Made by a program: the position numbers and the translations under genes
Shown: positions 1-5,815 of the stretch, piece by piece
Layout of the letters: each line of letters opens with the position of its first letter
How positions within the stretch are numbered: the stretch's first letter is position 1
The notes under the pieces: model-generated
Databases searched by the model: none
What the model was told of the DNA's origin: nothing
The model's input: only the letters and a program-made list of their open reading frames with translations
NCBI GenBank assembly: GCA_023415395.1
Contig: JAEZKN010000017.1
Coordinates: forward strand, 1 to 10,046
Source of the DNA: Actinomycetes bacterium
GTDB lineage: Bacteria > Actinomycetota > Actinomycetes > Propionibacteriales > Nocardioidaceae
Length of the DNA stretch: 10,046 nt
Direction: 5' to 3'

Positions 1-46
1 GCGTCACCGCGACGGCGATCCGCGCCACCCGGCCCGACCACGACAT
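1..46 (-). CDS. Start of a membrane or exported protein (partial, runs off the window)
   Basis: An ATG at 44-46 on the minus strand opens a frame that continues to the window edge, giving MSWSGRVARIAVAVT. A GAGG-type ribosome binding site lies a few bases upstream, overlapping the end of the preceding gene. Only 11 bp separate it from the stop of the secreted alpha/alpha-barrel gene, so the two are almost certainly co-transcribed and share the upstream riboswitch. The arginine followed by a run of small hydrophobic residues fits a signal peptide or first membrane segment. In actinobacteria, riboswitch-controlled genes of this type can be followed by a DUF4430 (transcobalamin-like C-terminal) protein or an ECF-transporter component, but 15 residues cannot show which. 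Function is therefore unassigned. Confidence 0.55.
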   Translation of the reverse strand, partial: MSWSGRVARIAVAVT

Positions 47-57
47 GGCGGAGGTCC

Positions 58-1113
58 TCAGCACCCGGGAGTCGCGAGGCCGAGCGCGGCCTGGCTGGTC
101 GCGCGGCGCCACTGGTCGCGCGTGTCGGCGTCGATGCCGGCGCGGAAGGCCTTGCGGTTGTAGGCGACGGCGCCGTTCTTCTTCTGCAGCTTGCGGAGCC
201 AGCCGGCGGCCTTCTTCGCCGGGCGGCACTTGCCGCCGTCGGCGAGCGCCCAGGCGGCCAGGCCGGTGCTGTTGGCGTTGGAGGCCTTGGTCGTCGGACC
301 GCCACCGAAGCTGCCGTTGGCCTTCTGCTGGCCGACCAGCCAGCGCAGTGCGGCCTTCCGGGCCTGCTTGACCTGCGTCGACGGGCGCTCGATCGACTGG
401 AGGCTGACCAGCGCGATCGCGGTCGCGTCGGTGTCGGCAGCGCGGTCCGCGGCGGACGCCGCGCCGTCGCAGGACTGGTCCTCCGCCGACGCGTCGGCGA
501 AGTAGAGTCGGAAGAAGCCCGGCGAGCACTGCTGCTCGAGCAGGAAGGACACCGCGTCGGCCGCCCGGCCGTCGCCGGCCTCGGACAGCGCCGCCACGGC
601 GTACGCCTGGCCCAGCGTGTTGGCGTAGTCGGTGCCCTCGGTGCCGTCCTGGAGCCGTCCGCGGATCCCGTCGGCGGTGCTCACCCGGTCGGCGAGGCGC
701 GCGACGAGGTCGACGCCGCCGAAGGCGCGGGGGTCGGCGCCTGCGGAGATCGCGAAGACGGCCGCCTTGGCGACGGAGCCGGCGTAGACGTCGCTGCTGC
801 CGAAGTCGACGCCGGTGGTCCAGGAGTCGACGTGGCGCGCGAGCGCTCGCTCGGCCTGGCGCGCGGCCTTGCGCTGACCGCCGACGGCGATCAGTGCGGT
901 GGCGGTGTCGGCGGTGAGGCCGTAGTCGTCGAAGTCGTAGACGTCGTTGTGGACCAGGCCACCGGTGAGCTGCTTGGCCAGCCAGCCCGCTGCCTTGGCA
1001 TCGGGCTGCTTCGGGGCCGCCGAGGCGGTCCCGACCGTGCCGGCCACGAGGCCGAGGGAGAGCGTGAGTGCTCCGGCGGCGAGAGCCGCGAGGGCACGAG
1101 TCGTGCGCTTCAA
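58..1113 (-). CDS. Secreted alpha/alpha-barrel (prenyltransferase/terpene-cyclase-repeat-like) protein under a cobalamin riboswitch
   Basis: 351 aa. I chose the TTG start at 1113 because GGGAAGGAA lies just upstream and the next residues (KRTTRALAALAAGALTLSLG) form a perfect signal peptide. An AXA-type cleavage site (A30-S31-A32) follows. Longer frames would read through the riboswitch. The mature part is helical with repeated alanine-rich pairs: residues 38-95, 105-145, 160-195, 226-262 and 280-312. Repeat-like phrases such as ALRWLVGQQKANGSFGG (255-271) and STGLAAWALADGG resemble prenyltransferase/squalene-cyclase repeats. No DXDD or other catalytic acid motif is evident, so an enzyme is unlikely. 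Four cysteines (196, 215, 296, 351, the last being the C-terminus) could form two disulfides outside the cell. The same barrel is the cobalamin-binding N-domain of intrinsic factor and transcobalamin. Together with the B12 leader this suggests a corrinoid-capture protein (inference). The family resemblance is fairly sure; the ligand is not. Confidence 0.75.
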   Translation of the reverse strand: MKRTTRALAALAAGALTLSLGLVAGTVGTASAAPKQPDAKAAGWLAKQLTGGLVHNDVYDFDDYGLTADTATALIAVGGQRKAARQAERALARHVDSWTTGVDFGSSDVYAGSVAKAAVFAISAGADPRAFGGVDLVARLADRVSTADGIRGRLQDGTEGTDYANTLGQAYAVAALSEAGDGRAADAVSFLLEQQCSPGFFRLYFADASAEDQSCDGAASAADRAADTDATAIALVSLQSIERPSTQVKQARKAALRWLVGQQKANGSFGGGPTTKASNANSTGLAAWALADGGKCRPAKKAAGWLRKLQKKNGAVAYNRKAFRAGIDADTRDQWRRATSQAALGLATPGC

Positions 1114-1120
1114 GGGGTTC

Positions 1121-1144
1121 CTTCCCGCTGCGTGCAGCGGGAGG
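1121..1144 (-). promoter_or_regulatory. Hairpin overlapping the ribosome binding site (riboswitch expression platform)
   Basis: In the transcript, CCCGCTGC pairs with GCAGCGGG (1141-1134 with 1131-1124). The pairing extends outward to 1121-1144 with one G-U pair. The 3' arm runs into the Shine-Dalgarno sequence GGGAAGGAA of the secreted barrel gene, so folding would hide the ribosome binding site. There is no U-tract, which favours translational control over termination. A second small hairpin, GCCGG-CGAG-CCGGC (1159-1146), lies just upstream. The region joins the aptamer to the TTG start at 1113. Confidence 0.55.
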
Positions 1145-1201
1145 GGCCGGCTCGCCGGCTCCACCCGCTGCTGTCCGCGACAGCGTGTGTTGTCAGGACG
1201 C

Positions 1202-1305
1202 GACGCAGCGGGTGCTCCGGCTCGCACGCCTCGTCGTGGACGTCAGGCGGGCCTACGGTTGCGGGTCAGCGCCGGACTTCGACCGGCTTCCCCCGCTGCG
1301 GGCGT
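1202..1305 (-). ncRNA. Cobalamin riboswitch aptamer (putative)
   Basis: Reading the minus strand from 1305 downward, the core motifs of the cobalamin riboswitch appear in order. First comes GGGAA (1292-1288). Next is a hairpin GCCGG-TCGAAGT-CCGGC (1287-1271), matching the P4 helix with its conserved AA. Then GCTGACCCGCAACCGTA (1270-1254) follows, close to the consensus GCTGxCCCGCxACTGTA. A variable stem, CGCCT...AGGCG, comes next, then GAGCCGGAGCACC (1223-1211), matching the 3' B12-box AGxCxGGAxxACC. CGCAGCGGG (1300-1292) and CCCGCTGCG (1212-1204) are exactly complementary and could close the aptamer. I could not place the usual class I P1/P2 5' strand further upstream, so the structural class is uncertain. 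It sits in the 249-bp gap after gatB, directly ahead of the secreted barrel gene on the same strand. Confidence 0.8.
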
Positions 1306-1346
1306 GATGGATTGAGTTGTGGTGCGCCTTGCGTGGTGCCTGCGCA

Positions 1347-1368
1347 GCATAGCCCCCGTCGGCTACGC
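1347..1368 (-). terminator. Possible U-less hairpin terminator at the gatB stop
   Basis: GCGTAGCC (1368-1361) pairs with GGCTATGC (1354-1347) over 8 bp with one G-U pair, around a 6-base loop. It contains the gatB TAG stop codon. No U-tract follows, so it would be an actinobacterial U-less type if it works at all. Its position, at the end of gatCAB and before the riboswitch leader, is where transcription would need to be separated. Confidence 0.3.
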
Positions 1369-2856
1369 CAGCTTCTCCAGGATCAGCTCGCGGACCCGGC
1401 CGGCGTCGGCCTGGCCCTGCATCTCCTTCATCACCGCACCGATGAGCGCGCCGGCGGCCGCGACCTTGCCGTCGCGGATCTTGTCGGCGACGTCGGGGTT
1501 CGCGGCGATCGCGTTGTCGACGGCGGCCGAGAGCGCGCCCTCGGCGGAGACGATCGCGAGCCCGCGGGCCGCGACGATCTCGTCCGGGGTGCCCTCACCG
1601 GCGAAGAGGCCCTCGAAGACCTGGCGCGCCAGCTTGTCGTTGAGGGTGCCCTCGTCGACCAGCGCCTGGACCCGGGCGATCTCGGCCGGTCCGACCGGGA
1701 GCGCGGTGATCTCGACGCCCTGCTCGTTCGCCCGGCGGGCGAGCTCGCCGAGCCACCACTTGCGGGCCGCCTGCGGGGCGGTGCCGAGCGCGATGGTCTC
1801 CTCGATCGCGTTGAGCGCGCCGGCGCCGACGGTGTCGCGCATCTCCAGGTCGGAGAAGCCCCACTCGGCCTGCAGGCGGGCGCGCCGGACGGTCGGGTTC
1901 TCCGGCAGCGTCCCGCGCAGCTCCTCGACCCACTCCCGGCTCGGTGCCACCGGCACCAGGTCGGGCTCGGGGAAGTAGCGGTAGTCCTCGGCGTCGGACT
2001 TCTCGCGGCCGCTCGTGGTGATGCCGGTGTCCTCGTGCCAGTGGCGGGTCTCCTGGAGGATCTTCTCCCCCGCCTCGAGGACCGCCGCGTGCCGCGACAT
2101 CTCGTAGCGGACCGCGCGCTCCACCGAGCGCAGCGAGTTGACGTTCTTGGTCTCGGTGCGGGTGCCGAGCACGCCGGAGCCCTTCGGCGACAGCGAGAGG
2201 TTCACGTCGGCCCGGATCGACCCCTGGTCCATCCGGGCGTCGGAGACCCCGAGGGCGACGATCAGGTCGCGCAGCTGGGCCACGTAGGCCCGGGCGACCT
2301 CGGGCGCCTTCGCGCCGGCGCCGAGGATGGGCTTGGTGACGATCTCGATGAGCGGGATGCCGGCACGGTTGTAGTCGACCAGCGAGTGGTCGGCGCCGTG
2401 GATGCGGCCGGTGGCGCCACCGACGTGCAGCGACTTGCCGGTGTCCTCCTCCATGTGGGCGCGCTCGATCTCGACGCGGAAGGTCTCACCGTCCACGTCG
2501 ACGTCCATGTAGCCCTCGAAGCAGATCGGCTCGTCGTACTGCGAGGTCTGGAAGTTCTTCGGCATGTCGGGGTAGAAGTAGTTCTTCCGCGCGAACCGGC
2601 ACCACTCCGCGATCTCGCAGTTGAGCGCCAGCCCGATCCGGATCGCCGACTCCACGGCCTTGCGGTTGACGACCGGCATCGCGCCCGGCAGGCCCAGGCA
2701 GGTCGGGCAGACCTGGGTGTTGGGCTCGGCGCCGAACTCGGTCGGGCAGCCGCAGAACATCTTCGACGCGGTGTTGAGCTCGACGTGGACCTCGAGGCCC
2801 ATCGCCGGGTCGTACGACGCCAGGACGTCGTCGAAGGCAACCAGGGTGTCCGTCAT
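1363..2856 (-). CDS. gatB: Aspartyl/glutamyl-tRNA(Asn/Gln) amidotransferase subunit B
   Basis: 497 aa, normal length. GatB binds the mischarged Glu-tRNA(Gln) or Asp-tRNA(Asn), activates the acyl group with ATP, and uses ammonia channelled from GatA to make Gln-tRNA or Asn-tRNA in the cytoplasm. The start is the ATG at 2856, behind a strong GGAGGAG site, giving MTDTLVAFDDVLASYD. Hallmarks are GLEVHVELNT near residue 20, a metal-type cysteine set C35, C37, C50, C53, RKNYFYPDMPKNFQTSQYD (90-108) and the family signature DYNRAGIPLIEIVTKP (161-176). A C-terminal YqeY-like helical tRNA-binding tail ends EKLA. Its ATG overlaps the gatA TGA by 4 bp (ATGA), so translation is coupled. It is the last gene of the gatCAB run. 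Confidence 0.97.
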   Translation of the reverse strand: MTDTLVAFDDVLASYDPAMGLEVHVELNTASKMFCGCPTEFGAEPNTQVCPTCLGLPGAMPVVNRKAVESAIRIGLALNCEIAEWCRFARKNYFYPDMPKNFQTSQYDEPICFEGYMDVDVDGETFRVEIERAHMEEDTGKSLHVGGATGRIHGADHSLVDYNRAGIPLIEIVTKPILGAGAKAPEVARAYVAQLRDLIVALGVSDARMDQGSIRADVNLSLSPKGSGVLGTRTETKNVNSLRSVERAVRYEMSRHAAVLEAGEKILQETRHWHEDTGITTSGREKSDAEDYRYFPEPDLVPVAPSREWVEELRGTLPENPTVRRARLQAEWGFSDLEMRDTVGAGALNAIEETIALGTAPQAARKWWLGELARRANEQGVEITALPVGPAEIARVQALVDEGTLNDKLARQVFEGLFAGEGTPDEIVAARGLAIVSAEGALSAAVDNAIAANPDVADKIRDGKVAAAGALIGAVMKEMQGQADAGRVRELILEKLA

Positions 2857-4388
2857 CGGGTCTCCTCCAGGGCGGGGGCCTTGTCGAGCAGGGGGGCGCC
2901 CCACTGGTCCAGCAGCAGCTTCTCCAGCGCCGCGCCGACGCGGTAGAGCCGGTCGTCGGCGAGCGCTGGCGCCAGGATCTGGAAGCCGGCCGGCAGGCCG
3001 TCCTCCTCGGCGAGGCCGCTGGGGACGGAGATGCCCGGGACGCCGGCCAGGTTGGCCGGGATGGTCGCGAGGTCGTTGAGGTACATCGCGATGGGGTCGT
3101 CGAGCTTCTCGCCCAGCTTGAACGCCGTGGTCGGCGCGGTCGGCGAGACCAGCACGTCGGCCTGCTCGAACGCCGCCTCGAAGTCCCGCGAGATCAGCGT
3201 GCGCACCTTCTGCGCCTGGCCGTAGTAGGCGTCGTAGTAGCCGCTGGAGAGGGCGTAGGTGCCCAGGATGATGCGGCGCTTGACCTCGTCGCCGAAGCCG
3301 GCGTCGCGGGTCGCCCGCATCACCTCCTCGGCGCTCGCACCCTCCTGGGGCCACACCCGCAGGCCGTAGCGCATCGCGTCGAACTTCGCGAGGTTGCTCG
3401 ACGCCTCGGCCGGGAGGATGAGGTAGTAGGTCGCCAGCGCGTGCACGAAGCTCGGGCAGGACACCTCGACGACCTCGGCGCCGGCCTTGACCAGCAGGTC
3501 GACCGACTCCTGGAAGCGGGTCATCACGCCCGGCTGCCATCCCTCGCCCGCCAGCTCGGTGATCACGCCGACCTTGAGGCCGGACAGGTCGCCGGAGGCA
3601 CCCTGCCGCGCCGCCTCGACCAGCGGCGGGAGCGGCTGGTCGATGCTGGTGGAGTCCAGCGGGTCGTGCCCGCCGATGACCTCGTGCAGCAGCGCGGAGT
3701 CCAGGACGGTCCGGGTCACCGGGCCGGCCTGGTCCAGGGAGTTGGCCAGCGCCACGAGGCCGTAGCGCGAGACGCCGCCGTAGGTCGGCTTCACCCCGAC
3801 GGTGCCGGTGACGGCGCCCGGCTGGCGGATCGAGCCACCGGTGTCGGTGCCGATGGCCAGGGGGGCCTCGAAGGCGGCCACCGCGGCGGCCGAGCCGCCG
3901 CCCGAGCCGCCCGGGATCCGGTCGAGGTCCCACGGGTTGTGGGTGGCGCCGTACGCCGAGTGCTCGGTCGAACTGCCCATGGCGAACTCGTCCATGTTCG
4001 TCTTGCCGAGGATCGGCAGACCAGCCTCGCGCAGCCGGCGTACGACGGTCGCGTCGTAGGGCGGGATCCAGCCCTCGAGGATCTTCGACCCGCAGGTGGT
4101 CGGCAGGCCCTCGGTGGTGAGCACGTCCTTGACCGCGATCGGGACCCCGTCGAGCCCGGAGCGCGGCGTCCCGGCCGCGCGGCGCGCGTCGGACTCCGCG
4201 GCCTGGGCGAGCGCGCCCTCGGCGTCGACGTGGAGGAACGCGTGCACCGCGCCGTCCACGGCGGCGATGCGGTCCAGGTGGGCCTGGGTCACCTCGACCG
4301 AGGTGACCTCGCCGGCGGCGAGCGCGTCGGCGATCTCCGCGGCGGTCTTCCGGGTCCAGTCGACTCCCTCGAGGTTCGCGGTGCTCAC
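2853..4388 (-). CDS. gatA: Aspartyl/glutamyl-tRNA(Asn/Gln) amidotransferase subunit A (amidase)
   Basis: 511 aa, amidase-signature family. GatA hydrolyses glutamine and passes ammonia to GatB. The Ser-cisSer-Lys triad is visible: K87 in VPIAVKDVL, cis-Ser162 in PGGSGGGSAAAV, and nucleophile Ser186 in GTDTGGSIRQPG, with the canonical 24-residue gap between the serines. The second serine of the common GGSSGGS motif is glycine here, a change outside the triad that I believe is common in actinobacterial GatA. The start is the GTG at 4388 behind GGAGGAG, overlapping the gatC stop by 4 bp (GTGA). The stop overlaps the gatB ATG in the same way. Complete and intact. Confidence 0.97.
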   Translation of the reverse strand: MSTANLEGVDWTRKTAAEIADALAAGEVTSVEVTQAHLDRIAAVDGAVHAFLHVDAEGALAQAAESDARRAAGTPRSGLDGVPIAVKDVLTTEGLPTTCGSKILEGWIPPYDATVVRRLREAGLPILGKTNMDEFAMGSSTEHSAYGATHNPWDLDRIPGGSGGGSAAAVAAFEAPLAIGTDTGGSIRQPGAVTGTVGVKPTYGGVSRYGLVALANSLDQAGPVTRTVLDSALLHEVIGGHDPLDSTSIDQPLPPLVEAARQGASGDLSGLKVGVITELAGEGWQPGVMTRFQESVDLLVKAGAEVVEVSCPSFVHALATYYLILPAEASSNLAKFDAMRYGLRVWPQEGASAEEVMRATRDAGFGDEVKRRIILGTYALSSGYYDAYYGQAQKVRTLISRDFEAAFEQADVLVSPTAPTTAFKLGEKLDDPIAMYLNDLATIPANLAGVPGISVPSGLAEEDGLPAGFQILAPALADDRLYRVGAALEKLLLDQWGAPLLDKAPALEETR

Positions 4389-4684
4389 TGCTCCTCCCCC
4401 AGGATGCGCGGGACCGAGAAGCGCTGCTCCTCGACCTCGGGGGCGCCGGACAGCGCCTGCTCCGGGGTCAGGCCCGGCGTCACGACGTCCTCGCGGAAGA
4501 CGTTCGTGAGCGGCAGCGCGTGCGAGGTCGGCGGGATGTCGTCACCGGCGACGCCGCTGATCGAGGCGACCGACTCCAAGATCACCGTCAGCTGCGGCGC
4601 CAGGTGGTCGAGCTCCTCGTCGGAGAGGTCGATCCGGGCGAGGTTCGCCAGGTGGGCGACCTCGTCTCGGGTGATTTCAGGCAT
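4385..4684 (-). CDS. gatC: Aspartyl/glutamyl-tRNA(Asn/Gln) amidotransferase subunit C
   Basis: 99 aa, the usual size. GatC wraps around GatA and GatB and stabilises the amidotransferase complex. The sequence opens MPEITRDEVAHLANLARIDL, the typical GatC N-terminus, followed by SDEELDHLAPQLTVILE and a C-terminal FREDVVTPGLTPEQAL segment that matches the family's R-x-D-x-V-x-P-G/S-L pattern. The start is the ATG at 4684. The ribosome binding site is weak (no clear GGAGG), which is compatible with a short or leaderless 5' end. First gene of gatC-gatA-gatB, overlapping gatA by 4 bp. Confidence 0.95.
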   Translation of the reverse strand: MPEITRDEVAHLANLARIDLSDEELDHLAPQLTVILESVASISGVAGDDIPPTSHALPLTNVFREDVVTPGLTPEQALSGAPEVEEQRFSVPRILGEEQ

Positions 4685-4729
4685 GGGGCCAATCCTAGGA
4701 GCAGCGCTCCCCGGGCCGACCCCCGCCCG

Positions 4730-5167
4730 TCAGCACTTGCGGATCTTGCCGATCCCGATCTCGCCGCCGTCCCCCATCGCCCCCTGGAACTGGAAGGCCA
4801 CGAGGGTGTAGCCGTCGGCCACGGGCAGCACGACCGAGCCGGCCTTGGAGGTCTTGCCCTTGGCCGTGAGGGGAGTCGCGAACCGGATGTCGGTCGACTC
4901 ACCGTCGAGGTTGACCATGAGACCCACGCCGACCTCGGCGGTGCGGCCGTTGACCACCCGCGTGAAGACCTTCCAGGCCTCGCCACCTCGGACCGAGACC
5001 TTGCAGGCCTGCTGCTTGGCGCCCCAGGCCTTGGCGATCACGCCCCACTTCTTCGCGGGCGCGGCCGGGGCAGCCCCGGCGGCCGCGGCGGAAGAGGCGG
5101 TGAGCGTGGGGACGGCGAGGATCGCGGCGGTCGCGGAGACGGCGGCGAGACGCGTGAGGATGGTCAC
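4730..5167 (-). CDS. Small secreted protein of unknown function
   Basis: 145 aa from a GTG at 5167, the only plausible start in the frame. A weak GAGA-type site lies upstream. Residues 1-28 (MTILTRLAAVSATAAILAVP, then TLTASSAA) form a typical signal peptide, followed by a short Ala/Pro linker. The mature domain of about 108 residues looks beta-rich, with alternating hydrophobic segments such as SVVLPVADGYTLVAFQFQG, and has two cysteines, C55 and the C-terminal C145, which could form a disulfide. I do not recognise the family. It ends 45 bp before gatC on the same strand, so some read-through into gatCAB is possible, but no functional link is evident. Upstream it is divergent from the sigma-factor gene across 126 bp. 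Confidence 0.75.
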   Translation of the reverse strand: MTILTRLAAVSATAAILAVPTLTASSAAAAGAAPAAPAKKWGVIAKAWGAKQQACKVSVRGGEAWKVFTRVVNGRTAEVGVGLMVNLDGESTDIRFATPLTAKGKTSKAGSVVLPVADGYTLVAFQFQGAMGDGGEIGIGKIRKC

Positions 5168-5190
5168 CGGCGCACCGTCTCACGGATACC

Positions 5191-5239
5191 GTCGTCCCGG
5201 GTCCGAAACCGACTCACTCTCGCCCGTCCGGGTGACGAC
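5191..5239. promoter_or_regulatory. Divergent intergenic region with an imperfect dyad and possible ECF promoter
   Basis: Between the divergent secreted-protein and sigma-factor genes, GTCGTC-CCGG (5191-5200) is mirrored by CCGG-GT-GACGAC (5228-5239). This is an inverted repeat with a 2-base bulge and a 27-bp spacer. Within it, GAAACC (5205-5210) and CGTC (5225-5228) resemble -35 and -10 elements of ECF-type promoters pointing towards the sigma gene, although the 14-15 base spacer is slightly short. Autoregulation would be typical of ECF sigma factors. Weak evidence. Confidence 0.25.
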
Positions 5240-5293
5240 CCAACCGATGCCGGGGCCGCCGCGTCTTGTGCTGTGACGGCACGAGGAGGATCG

Positions 5294-5815
5294 ATGGCGA
5301 GAAGCAGCGTGAACGACGAGGAGTTCACCGAGTTCGTCCACGCGGCGTGGCCGGGTCTCTACCGCACGGCGTACCTGATGCTCGGCGAGCACCAGCTGGC
5401 CGAGGACCTGGTCCAGTCGGCGTTGGCGAAGACCTACGCCTCGTGGCACCGGGTGCGCGAGCCCGAGGCGGCTCCGGCGTACGCCCGCGTGGTGCTGGCG
5501 AACACCGCGGCCTCGTGGTTCCGGCGGCGCTCGTGGCGCAACGAGCACCCCAGCGAGACCCTGCCCGAGACCGGGCACGAGCACGACCCCAGCGACCGGC
5601 CCGCCGTCGTCGACGCGCTGCGCACCCTGCCGCCGCGCCAGCGTGCGGTCGTGGTGCTGCGCTACTACGACGACCTCAGCGTCCGCGACGTCGCGCACGC
5701 CCTCGGCATCAGCGAGGGCACCGTGAAGAGCCAGACCTCCGACGCGCTGAACCGCCTGCGGGTGCTGCTCGGCGACGCCGTCGTCTCGATGACCGAAGGA
5801 GCCCGTCATGACTGA
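5294..5815 (+). CDS. ECF RNA polymerase sigma factor, SigE family
   Basis: 173 aa from the ATG at 5294, behind a strong GAGGAGG site. Region 2 covers about residues 8-80. It includes FTEFVHAAWPGLYRTAYLML and GEHQLAEDLVQSALAKTYASW, the pattern of the actinobacterial SigE-family ECF group, then an Arg-rich end (ASWFRRRSWRNE). Region 4 covers about 105-157, with LPPRQRAVVVLRYYDDLSV and the helix-turn-helix VAHALGISEGTVKSQTSDAL that reads the -35 element. There is no sigma-1.1 or region 3, as expected for ECF factors. The end overlaps the next gene by 8 bp and contains that gene's ribosome binding site, so the two are translationally coupled. The target regulon and signal cannot be told from the sequence. 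It should not be equated with SigE of Streptomyces or Mycobacterium without phylogeny. Confidence 0.92.
   Translation: MARSSVNDEEFTEFVHAAWPGLYRTAYLMLGEHQLAEDLVQSALAKTYASWHRVREPEAAPAYARVVLANTAASWFRRRSWRNEHPSETLPETGHEHDPSDRPAVVDALRTLPPRQRAVVVLRYYDDLSVRDVAHALGISEGTVKSQTSDALNRLRVLLGDAVVSMTEGARHD

Noticed and set aside
1114..1227. Longer start for the secreted barrel protein (389 codons)
   Set aside because: The added residues would translate the riboswitch and bury the signal peptide. The TTG at 1113 has a good ribosome binding site.
832..2946. Long plus-strand open frame of 704 codons
   Set aside because: It lies antisense to the secreted barrel gene and gatB. Its Arg/Gly/Ala/Val-rich, repetitive product is typical of a GC-rich shadow frame.
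2857..3933. Upstream extension of the gatB frame to 856 codons
   Set aside because: It is out of frame within gatA and Arg/Gly-rich. The ATG at 2856 has a strong ribosome binding site and gives the conserved GatB N-terminus.
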